Notes under the pieces: generated by a model
What the model saw: only the letters and a program-made list of their open reading frames with translations
Told to the model about the DNA's origin: nothing
Database searches by the model: none
In this document: piece by piece, positions 8,459 to 15,187 of the stretch
Layout: each line of letters opens with the position of its first letter
Position numbering within the stretch: position 1 is the first letter of the stretch
Made by a program: the position numbers and the translations under genes
Source: an uncultured Muribaculaceae bacterium
Lineage (GTDB): Bacteria > Bacteroidota > Bacteroidia > Bacteroidales > Muribaculaceae
Length of the DNA stretch: 27,412 nt
Reading direction: 5' to 3'
Assembly (NCBI GenBank): GCA_910587475.1
Contig: CAJUMR010000035.1
Location: 1 to 27,412 of the forward strand

Positions 8459-9607
8459 TTACTCATCCACACACGATATCGACACTTCATCGACCCAAAG
8501 AGTACTTCCTATCGCACCGCAGAAGAAATCTCCGTCCTCGCTCGAACTGAACACTATTGCCAGACTGTACTTGCCTTGGCTCAGCTTTTCCTTGTCGATA
8601 GATTTACCGGGACGCAACACAAACGGCACATTGAATTCAACCCATTCCGACGAGCTGTGACGGTCGGGAAGCGTAGCCGTTGAGATTATCTGTTGATTAT
8701 CTTCTGCAAGAACATTGGTTCCGTCGAGCCATTCTGCACCATCTTTAACCTCAAACAGCACTGCATAGAGATTGAACATATCGGTCTTGCCGGGCACTGG
8801 CACCAACTTGCCGTCGGCATCAGGCTCACAGTAGGTCTCGCCGGGCACATATTTATAATAACCGCTCATATAGGCTGGCTCGTTCTCAAACGGCGCTCCG
8901 AAATGAGTCGACTGCAGCGGATTGTTCATCGCATTTTCCATATCAAAATCTCCGATAAACAGATTGCCGGCTGCCATGGGTTTTCCGGCTCTGTTGCCGA
9001 AACTGCCGGTGCTGCGGGTGGTCAGCGCCACACATTTGCCGACAACGCCGTCTTCGACCTGATAAGTCGGGAATGTCGATGGAGTCGAACCTTGAAGCGT
9101 AAGCGCAAACGCCGGATTAGCGCTTGCCCAGGTCAATGTTTCATTTCCGGCAGTACCTACTTCATAAAAAACATCGTAAGAACATATGCCTCCGAGAGCA
9201 TCTTTCTGTCTGACGTTCTCAAATCCGTAATCGAGGCTGAATGTATTGCTACGTTGCACAGTCACCGTATACTCCTTGCTCCATTGCCCGTCTTGCGAGG
9301 TAACGACATATTTCTGCGGGAACAGAAAATTTCTGACCGTTCCGCTTGGCGGTTCAATCGTGGCTCCGGGTGTCAGCTCAAATTCCGGTGCAAGAGCAAT
9401 CACCGACACATCTTTTTTTACAATCAATGTGATTTTATCGTTGTCGATACGAGGCTGACGGTTAAGCAGTCCGTCAGGCAAAATCACTGCTACAATATCA
9501 CACTCCGCATTCAGAGGTTCATCTTGTATGCACGACGACACTGAGATCAGCGCGATGCACAATGCAAACACTGTCTTGATAGCGGTACTGATTTTTTTCA
9601 ACTTCAC
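8459..9607 (-). CDS. PCMD-type surface lipoprotein
   Basis: The lipoprotein signal MKLKKISTAIKTVFALC..ISVSSC puts the lipidated cysteine at residue 26. An immunoglobulin-like strand region follows (about 35-115, with VTSQDGQWSKEYTVTV). The C-terminal 230 residues resemble the PCMD ('putative carbohydrate metabolism') domain: DYGFENVR near the start, SGYYKYVPGE in the middle, and a final WVDEVSISC strand. PCMD proteins are Bacteroidales cell-surface lipoproteins thought to be jelly-roll-like and glycan-related; no activity is established from sequence. The frame extends to a TTG at 9697, but that gives a long charged leader. I prefer the GTG at 9607, or a TTG at 9601 giving MKKISTAIK, and neither is certain. 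It is the first gene of a pair with the beta-barrel downstream. Confidence 0.7.
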   Translation of the reverse strand: MKLKKISTAIKTVFALCIALISVSSCIQDEPLNAECDIVAVILPDGLLNRQPRIDNDKITLIVKKDVSVIALAPEFELTPGATIEPPSGTVRNFLFPQKYVVTSQDGQWSKEYTVTVQRSNTFSLDYGFENVRQKDALGGICSYDVFYEVGTAGNETLTWASANPAFALTLQGSTPSTFPTYQVEDGVVGKCVALTTRSTGSFGNRAGKPMAAGNLFIGDFDMENAMNNPLQSTHFGAPFENEPAYMSGYYKYVPGETYCEPDADGKLVPVPGKTDMFNLYAVLFEVKDGAEWLDGTNVLAEDNQQIISTATLPDRHSSSEWVEFNVPFVLRPGKSIDKEKLSQGKYSLAIVFSSSEDGDFFCGAIGSTLWVDEVSISCVDE

Positions 9608-9704
9608 TATTTTCGTTTTAATAATTTTATGACTCGGGCTAATGCCGCGAACGCCACTTTTATCGTGCATTCCGGGGCAAATGCCTTGATTATTCAATAT
9701 CTGG

Positions 9705-9740
9705 CAAAATTACAAAATTATATCTATATCATCAAAATTA
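9705..9740 (-). promoter_or_regulatory. three TAATTTTG elements upstream of the PCMD lipoprotein gene
   Basis: The minus strand carries TAATTTTG at 9712-9705, again immediately adjacent at 9720-9713, and a third at 9740-9733. Each fits TAnnTTTG. The copy nearest the gene would give a leader of roughly 90 nt to the GTG at 9607. The region is very A/T-rich, so some matches may be accidental, but two abutting perfect copies are unusual. Only one is likely to be the main promoter. Confidence 0.4.
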
Positions 9741-9774
9741 TTTATTTTGCGACACTATTTGTTAAAAATTTTCT

Positions 9775-9818
9775 TACCTTTGTGGCTTGAATATCACACT
9801 TCAACCCAATCGGTGTGA
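9775..9818 (+). promoter_or_regulatory. promoter and 5'-leader hairpin of the lipoprotein gene at 9868
   Basis: TACCTTTG at 9775-9782 matches TAnnTTTG. A TTTG at 9758-9761 is too close (13 nt) to be a standard -33 box. About a dozen bases downstream, TCACAC (9794-9799) pairs with GTGTGA (9813-9818), which would put a stem-loop near the 5' end of the message. The leader then runs unstructured to the ATG at 9868. Confidence 0.45.
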
Positions 9819-9867
9819 GCTTATTTAACTACCAAATCACATTTCCAATCATCAAGAAAACGAACGT

Positions 9868-11136
9868 ATGAAAAAGAAACTTGTTTATTTTATCGCAGCG
9901 GTTGGAGTCATGACTATGACTCAGGCTTGCCGCGACGAGAATGCTATCCCTGGAGTAGAAATCCCGGAAATCGACTTCTCGTCTGAAAACATGTCCAGCG
10001 CCATCTTCCTCAACGGAAACGCTGTGGTCGGAAAAACTGTAAAATACACTCCGACAGGAAACGGCACTGCCAACATCACCATTGCCGGCGAGCCTCTTAA
10101 CATCGGCGACCTCATCGGTGGCATGACATATGATGAAACCGGAGCAACCGGCATTTCCATCCCCACTCCCGGTGTACTTCCCGGATCTCCAAGCGTGACA
10201 ATTCCCGTCCAGCTCAAAGGCAGCGAAACCGAATGCACATTCGAAGGTGTTGACGAAACTGACTACTGCACATTCTCATACTCTGGAAAGGTGTCAGAAC
10301 AAAATCTCACCCTTAACCTCAGCGACGTGAAGCTCAAGAACACTTCTCTCGCAGGCACATGGAATCTCAATTCATTTGCCGATCCGGAGACTGGCTCTGA
10401 AAACTTCTACAACATCCTGCGTCTGGAATGGGATGCCGATTCACTGGCTAATATAGAATTATTCCCCGGAGCCGTCATGTCGATGCCAATCGGCACTATC
10501 GCAAAACTCGCTCTCGTGGCTTATCCGATGCTTGACCCCGACGAAAACGGCAATCCCACCAAAAACGTAGCTCAAATGCTCAATTATGCGCTCAAAAGCG
10601 TAACATTCGGAGAAGACGGCAACATCACAGCAAAATACACCGATTTCAACAAGGCCGACCGTCCCGAAGTTGAATCGCCTGTAGGCTTTGCTCAATATGT
10701 CATCGCCGACGACAACACAATACGTCTATATCTCAATCCCGCGGCTATCATCGCTTCGACTATGTCGAAAGCCCGCATGGCCCGTTCGCTCGACATCAAC
10801 GCTCTGATCGAAGGCCTTATGACAAACGTTGTGCCTATGCTTGCCAACGGCATACCCGTTCAATTCGGTCCCCAGATCTACAACGACGAAAAGGAGACAA
10901 CCGATGCAAGCACAAGCTTCTATCTCGGCACCAGCACTCTTCTTCCGATCCTCAAGACCATTGCACCGGTCCTTCAGGACGAAGACATCATCGCTGCTCT
11001 CGTTGCAATGATCAAGGAAGATCCCTCATTCAAAGACATGGCCGGAATGTTCGAAGGTATTCTCAAATCACTCCCCGATGTGATCGACACTACCTCAAAA
11101 ATCGAAGTGGGCATCAACATGACAAAAGCTGAATAA
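9868..11136 (+). CDS. Bacteroidales lipoprotein, possibly DUF4925-like
   Basis: The 422-residue product begins MKKKLVYFIAAVGVMTMTQAC, a lipoprotein signal with the modified cysteine at 21. An acidic stretch (RDENAIPGVEIPEIDF) after it suits export to the outer membrane or surface. The body is rich in Gly, Thr and Ser with beta-prone segments (NGNAVVGKTVKYTPTG, ANITIAGEPLNIGDLIGG, then LAGTWNLNSF near 160) and more helical stretches after 270 (ALIEGLMTNVVPMLANG, IIAALVAMIKED). The layout reminds me of the DUF4925 lipoprotein family of Bacteroidales, but I cannot confirm that. No enzyme motif is visible. It is monocistronic, with its own promoter and a hairpin terminator after the stop, and divergent from the PCMD lipoprotein gene. 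Confidence 0.7.
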   Translation: MKKKLVYFIAAVGVMTMTQACRDENAIPGVEIPEIDFSSENMSSAIFLNGNAVVGKTVKYTPTGNGTANITIAGEPLNIGDLIGGMTYDETGATGISIPTPGVLPGSPSVTIPVQLKGSETECTFEGVDETDYCTFSYSGKVSEQNLTLNLSDVKLKNTSLAGTWNLNSFADPETGSENFYNILRLEWDADSLANIELFPGAVMSMPIGTIAKLALVAYPMLDPDENGNPTKNVAQMLNYALKSVTFGEDGNITAKYTDFNKADRPEVESPVGFAQYVIADDNTIRLYLNPAAIIASTMSKARMARSLDINALIEGLMTNVVPMLANGIPVQFGPQIYNDEKETTDASTSFYLGTSTLLPILKTIAPVLQDEDIIAALVAMIKEDPSFKDMAGMFEGILKSLPDVIDTTSKIEVGINMTKAE

Positions 11137-11168
11137 TCCTCTGTTTACAACATCAGCAAAATACATTG

Positions 11169-11207
11169 ACGGGCGGAGACCGAAATCGGTTTTCGCCCGT
11201 TTGTTTT
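11169..11207 (+). terminator. rho-independent terminator after the lipoprotein gene
   Basis: ACGGGCG (11169-11175) pairs with CGCCCGT (11194-11200). An inner GACCG/CGGTT helix closes an AAAT loop, and TTGTTTT follows. It lies 32 nt past the stop of the lipoprotein gene. Its T-tract contributes the TTTG that serves as the mutL -33 box. Confidence 0.75.
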
Positions 11208-11235
11208 GCGCTGAAACCTATTTTTCGTAACTTTG
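11205..11235 (+). promoter_or_regulatory. mutL promoter (TTTG, 19 nt, TAACTTTG)
   Basis: TTTG at 11205-11208 and TAACTTTG at 11228-11235 are separated by 19 nt, which fits the Bacteroidota -33/-7 consensus. The ATG lies 22 nt downstream at 11258. The -33 box is embedded in the T-tract of the preceding terminator. Confidence 0.7.
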
Positions 11236-11257
11236 CTTTAGTGTTAAAATTATTCAT

Positions 11258-13177
11258 ATGGCATCAAGCGACATCATAAAACTACTGCCCGACTCTGTGG
11301 CCAACCAGATTGCAGCCGGCGAAGTTATCCAACGCCCGGCTTCAGTTATCAAAGAACTCGTCGAGAACGCAATCGACGCCGGAGCCACAGATATCAGCAT
11401 CATAATCAAAGATGCCGGACGAACCCTCATCCAGGTCGTCGACAACGGTTCGGGTATGTCGCCGACCGATGCCCGCATGGCATTCGAACGCCATGCAACA
11501 AGCAAAATATCTGCTGCTGACGACCTTTACACACTCCACACAATGGGATTCCGCGGCGAAGCTCTCGCTTCAATCGCAGCTGTCGCCCAGATCGAACTGC
11601 GCACGATGCGACGCGGCGACACTGTCGGAAGCCGCATCACGATCGCGGCCTCGAAAGTCGAAGGGCAGGAAGCGTGCACATGTGTGCCCGGCACAAACCT
11701 CATGGTAAAAAACCTTTTCGCCTATCTGCCTGCACGGCGTAAATTCCTGAAAAAAGACTCTGTCGAACTAAGCCATATCATCCACGAATTTGAACGACTG
11801 ACCCTCGTCAACACAAACGTCGACTTCACCCTCATCCACAACGACGTAACCCTCCACAGACTCCTCCACGGCTCACTGCGGAGACGCATCGGCGAACTGT
11901 TCGGGAAATCGATGGAACGACAGATAATACCGATATCTACCGAAACCTCCATCGTCAGGCTTTCGGGCTATGTCGGTCTTCCGCAGTTTGCCCGCAGACG
12001 CACAGCCCACCAATATCTCTTCGTCAACGGCCGCAACATGCGACACCCCTATTTCCACAAAGCTGTCATGAGCTGCTTCGAGCAATTGATAGCCCCCGAC
12101 ATGCAACCATCCTACTTCATCAACTTCGAGGTTGCTCCCGACCGGATAGACGTCAACATACATCCTCAGAAACACGAAATAAAATTCGAGGACGAACAAG
12201 GCATATGGCAGATACTCGTGGCCGCCATCAAAGAAGCGCTCGGCAAGACAAACGCCACCGGAGCTATTGACTTCAACGTCGACGACGCACCGGAGATACC
12301 CACTTTCAACCCCGACCGACAGGCAAGCGCCACTGTCGAGATAGACGAAGCATACAACCCCTTTGAAAGCGGCATCGGCATACCGTCGCCCGACGCTGCA
12401 AGCGTGATCGAAGATTTCATGCCGGCAAAATCAAGGCAGGTCGACTGGGACACACTTGCCGGAAACTTCAGGCGTGAGAGGTCGGCGTCGCTCGAAGAAG
12501 TGAGGAGCGCGCTCAACATCATGGAACAATCGCGCCCTGCCGTCAGACAGCTCGGGCTCGACGAGCTCCCCGACAACGATTCCCCTTCAGCCGCCGACCA
12601 AAACTCATCGCAGACTCCGGGATCTTACATCACCATCGCCAACCGCTACATCGCCACTCCAGTGCGCGACGGACTGATGCTCATCGATCGTCACCGCGCC
12701 CACATCAGAGTGCTCTACGAAAGAATAATGTCGTGCATCGCCGACGGTCCGATAGCCACACAACGGATGATTTTCCCAGAGACGATCACCCTCAGTGCGG
12801 CCGACGACATAGTGCTGGCCTCCATTTGCGACTCTCTTGCCCGTCTCGGCTTCGATGTCTCGCCCCTCGGCGACGCCACATGGGCCATCAACGGCATGCC
12901 ATCGGCTCTGAGTGCGGCATCGCCGGCTGAGACTCTGACCGACATAATCGCCAAAGTAGCCGCCACCGGCGAACTGCCCGATTCCGAACTGTTCGCATCA
13001 ATCGCCTCGGCAATGGCTCGCACTGCGGCTGTCAACGCCAACAGCCATCTGACCGACACAGAGACCGACATGCTCGTCGCTGATCTATTCAAGACGTCCA
13101 TGCCAAATTTCACGCCCGACGGACAGGCCATAGTCGTCACCATCGGCATCGACGAAATAGGCCATCTCATCAACTGA
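11258..13177 (+). CDS. mutL: DNA mismatch repair protein MutL
   Basis: This is the GHKL ATPase that links MutS mismatch recognition to downstream repair. The N-terminal ATPase has NQIAAGEVIQRPASVIKEL with Glu33 and Asn37, DNGSGM near 66-71 and GFRGEAL near 95-101. NIHPQKHEIKF lies around 305. A poorly conserved acidic linker (about 340-445) leads to the C-terminal dimerisation domain. There the endonuclease signature is degenerate: DRHRAHIRVLYE at 477-488 has Ile483 where DQHA(X)2E(X)4E needs the first Glu, and the CPHGRP-type motif reads TPDGQA at 619-624. The protein may therefore lack the nicking activity of MutL from MutH-less bacteria. At 639 residues the length is normal. The next gene starts 2 nt after the stop, so the two are co-transcribed. 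Confidence 0.96.
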   Translation: MASSDIIKLLPDSVANQIAAGEVIQRPASVIKELVENAIDAGATDISIIIKDAGRTLIQVVDNGSGMSPTDARMAFERHATSKISAADDLYTLHTMGFRGEALASIAAVAQIELRTMRRGDTVGSRITIAASKVEGQEACTCVPGTNLMVKNLFAYLPARRKFLKKDSVELSHIIHEFERLTLVNTNVDFTLIHNDVTLHRLLHGSLRRRIGELFGKSMERQIIPISTETSIVRLSGYVGLPQFARRRTAHQYLFVNGRNMRHPYFHKAVMSCFEQLIAPDMQPSYFINFEVAPDRIDVNIHPQKHEIKFEDEQGIWQILVAAIKEALGKTNATGAIDFNVDDAPEIPTFNPDRQASATVEIDEAYNPFESGIGIPSPDAASVIEDFMPAKSRQVDWDTLAGNFRRERSASLEEVRSALNIMEQSRPAVRQLGLDELPDNDSPSAADQNSSQTPGSYITIANRYIATPVRDGLMLIDRHRAHIRVLYERIMSCIADGPIATQRMIFPETITLSAADDIVLASICDSLARLGFDVSPLGDATWAINGMPSALSAASPAETLTDIIAKVAATGELPDSELFASIASAMARTAAVNANSHLTDTETDMLVADLFKTSMPNFTPDGQAIVVTIGIDEIGHLIN

Positions 13178-13179
13178 CC

Positions 13180-14712
13180 ATGAGACTACTGTCTGCCATA
13201 ATTCTCCTTGTCGCAGTCTCAGCAACCGACATCCATGCCGCGAGCGATGCCATCGACCGGCTCGACCGCACACTCGACAACAGAGGCCAATTCATCGAAA
13301 TGCGCCTCCACACGATTGACTCGCTCAAGCACATCTACTCCATCACCCGTCAGCCTCAACATCTTATTGCAATCGGAGATGCCTACCGGTCATTTGCCAA
13401 CGACTCGGCGCTCCACTACTTCGATATGGCAGCAAATGTTGCCCGCACTCCCCGCCGCCAGGCCGAAGCGCGTCTGCGACGTGCAGCACTGCTACCTCTC
13501 GCCGGGTTCTACGAATCGGCTATCTCGTCGTTCGAGAATATCGACACAGCGTCTCTGGCTGGTTCTACAATGCATCTCTACCATGATGCCGGACGACAGC
13601 TCTACAGCTTCCTCGCATCAGCCTACGAAGACTATGCTCCCTACCGCAACGCTTATCTGAGCAAAGCCATCGCCCACCAGAAAGATCTTCTGACACTACT
13701 CAATAAATCATCGGACGACTATCTCTTTAACCTCGGAGAGTATTATTTCCTGACTGGCGATACAGTCAGAGCTGAAGCGCTTCTCAACCAACTCACCGAA
13801 CGCACCGCCGACAAAGCCCTTCTTGCCAGGGCACACCACCACCTTGCCACAATCGCCGGAGACAGAGGAGACGAACCTTCAAGACTCGACCATCTCGCAA
13901 ACTCGGCTATCGCCGACATCGAATCGGCCACACTCGAAGTGAGGTCGCTCCAACAGCTTGGTCTGGCTCTCTACACCGACGGTGACATAAGCCGCTCGTA
14001 CCGCTATCTCTCGGCGGCTCTCGACAACGCGGTCAAATGCGGTGCCACTCTCCGCATGATCGAGAGTTCCAGGGCTCTCCCGATCATCGCCGACGCCTAC
14101 AACAGCCAGAAATCGTCGTGGCAGAAATGGCTCTACGCCATCATGGCTCTGATGGCTGCATTGCTCATCGGACTGGCAGTGTCGCTCGTGTTGCTGCGCC
14201 GCGAGATGAAACGGCTCGGAGCCGTGCAGTTGCGCCTGCGCAACGCCAACCATAGCAAGGACATCTATATCGGACAGTTCCTGCAGTTATGCTCGATCTA
14301 CATGGACAAACTCAACCGCTTCTGCAAGATCGCCGAACGTAAAATTTCGGCCGGAAAAGCTGACGAATTTTACCGAATGACAAAGTCAGGCAAATTCATC
14401 GAGGAGCAAAGCGCCGACTTCTACAATGTGTTCGACGACGCATTTCTCCACCTCTACCCCGATTTTGTCCAACGCGTCAACGATCTCCTCAAACCCGAAT
14501 GCCGCATAACATTGGCCGAAGGCGAACGCCTGAACACCGACCTGCGCATACTCGCAATCATGCGCATGGGCATCGACGATGCTGCAAGCATAGCTCAGAT
14601 CCTCAACTACTCGCTCAACACCATCTACGCCTACCGCAACCGACTCAAAGCACGGGCTGTCGACCGTGCAAATTTCGAGGACAACATCATGAAAATCAAT
14701 CCGCAGACATAA
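13180..14712 (+). CDS. DUF6377-type membrane regulator with TPR-like sensor and C-terminal HTH
   Basis: A signal sequence (MRLLSAIILLVAVSATDIHA) leads to about 290 residues of helical TPR-like repeats (for example YLFNLGEYYFLTGDTVRAEA), predicted to lie outside the cytoplasm. One transmembrane helix follows near 317-340 (MALMAALLIGLAVSLVLL), then a cytoplasmic region with a basic linker and a segment around 355-450. The C-terminus (DDAASIAQILNYSLNTIYAYRNRLKARA, about 466-494) looks like a LuxR-type helix-turn-helix. This arrangement matches the Bacteroidota DUF6377 family, regarded as membrane-tethered transcription regulators; the signal and targets are unknown. The ATG lies 2 nt after the mutL stop, so it is expressed with mutL. 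A functional link to repair is not implied by sequence. Confidence 0.8.
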   Translation: MRLLSAIILLVAVSATDIHAASDAIDRLDRTLDNRGQFIEMRLHTIDSLKHIYSITRQPQHLIAIGDAYRSFANDSALHYFDMAANVARTPRRQAEARLRRAALLPLAGFYESAISSFENIDTASLAGSTMHLYHDAGRQLYSFLASAYEDYAPYRNAYLSKAIAHQKDLLTLLNKSSDDYLFNLGEYYFLTGDTVRAEALLNQLTERTADKALLARAHHHLATIAGDRGDEPSRLDHLANSAIADIESATLEVRSLQQLGLALYTDGDISRSYRYLSAALDNAVKCGATLRMIESSRALPIIADAYNSQKSSWQKWLYAIMALMAALLIGLAVSLVLLRREMKRLGAVQLRLRNANHSKDIYIGQFLQLCSIYMDKLNRFCKIAERKISAGKADEFYRMTKSGKFIEEQSADFYNVFDDAFLHLYPDFVQRVNDLLKPECRITLAEGERLNTDLRILAIMRMGIDDAASIAQILNYSLNTIYAYRNRLKARAVDRANFEDNIMKINPQT

Positions 14713-14817
14713 ACGGCTGTCATATATCCCAATATCCTCATATTATATATAACACTGATAAACAACTAATTATATACTAAGTCCGCTTAAATCGACTTAT
14801 ATATCGTTCATACACTC
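14713..14817. other. A/T-rich spacer after the DUF6377 gene
   Basis: No open frame of note and no clear hairpin terminator for the upstream gene is visible here. The sequence is A/T-rich up to the promoter at 14818. Confidence 0.5.
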
Positions 14818-14848
14818 TTGCATTCGCTCGATTTGGGTTGTAATTTTG
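14818..14848 (+). promoter_or_regulatory. strong consensus promoter of a candidate RNA gene
   Basis: TTG at 14818-14820 and TAATTTTG at 14841-14848 are separated by exactly 20 nt, a textbook Bacteroidota -33/-7 pair. No protein-coding frame follows it before the terminator at 15084. Confidence 0.65.
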
Positions 14849-14853
14849 TATCG

Positions 14854-15118
14854 GTAAAAAAACCGATTCACTCTACGACATTGTTAGCTCATTCACTTAT
14901 ATAATGATTAGATCCCATAATTTTTTTTAACGCACAATAAAATCTGATTTTACTATTTCGGGGCGACCCGTCGTCCTCGGCGGCTTCACACAATACAGCC
15001 GGCTGAAAATAAAACGGAAAAGTCAATAAAGATAATGTGTTTTATGTTAGTTATGTAATTGTTTTAAGTCTTTTAAAACGATGCAGGGCGCCCTCGTGAG
15101 AAGGTGCCCTGTTTTTTT
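14854..15118 (+). ncRNA. candidate small RNA, about 265 nt
   Basis: This segment lies between a full promoter and a strong terminator and contains no credible ORF; the longest ATG frames inside are 7-8 codons. Visible structure, 5' to 3': ATCGGT/ACCGAT around an A6 loop within a few bases of the predicted start (a base or two of the left arm may precede it); a G/C-rich island near 14960-15005 with CGGG-GCGA-CCCG (a GNRA-type tetraloop) and CGGCT/AGCCG; GTTTTAA/TTAAAAC at 15061-15079; and the terminator stem. The middle is G/C-rich while the flanks are A/T-rich. It does not look like tmRNA, RNase P RNA or SRP RNA as I know them; a divergent 6S RNA cannot be excluded. The downstream gene has its own promoter beyond the terminator. 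The 5' end is inferred, not known. Confidence 0.45.
15084..15118 (+). terminator. rho-independent terminator of the candidate RNA
   Basis: CAGGGCGCC (15084-15092) pairs with GGTGCCCTG (15103-15111), with one G-U pair, around a 10-nt loop, and is followed by seven T. It is one of the best-formed terminators in the window, yet no gene on the plus strand ends near it; the nearest upstream stop codon is about 370 nt away. Confidence 0.85.
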
Positions 15119-15148
15119 ACGGTCCAACATATTCACTCCTGACATTTT

Positions 15149-15180
15149 TTTGCGTGGAGAAGTTCTAACGGCTAACTTTG
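15149..15180 (+). promoter_or_regulatory. promoter of the ATP-grasp-like gene (TTTG, 20 nt, TAACTTTG)
   Basis: TTTG at 15149-15152 and TAACTTTG at 15173-15180 have a 20-nt spacer. The start codon follows after only CACAATC, seven bases, so transcription probably begins at or within a few bases of the ATG. Confidence 0.7.
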
Positions 15181-15187
15181 CACAATC

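Noticed and set aside
9608..9697. Extended start of the PCMD lipoprotein at a TTG (9697) or ATG (9670)
   Set aside because: Both would put about 20-30 extra residues before the signal peptide core; the GTG/TTG starts near 9601-9607 give a normal lipoprotein signal.
14713..15187. tmRNA, RNase P RNA or SRP RNA as the identity of the non-coding segment
   Set aside because: No terminal CCA with tRNA-like ends, no RNase P core motifs and no SRP tetraloop domain could be recognised.
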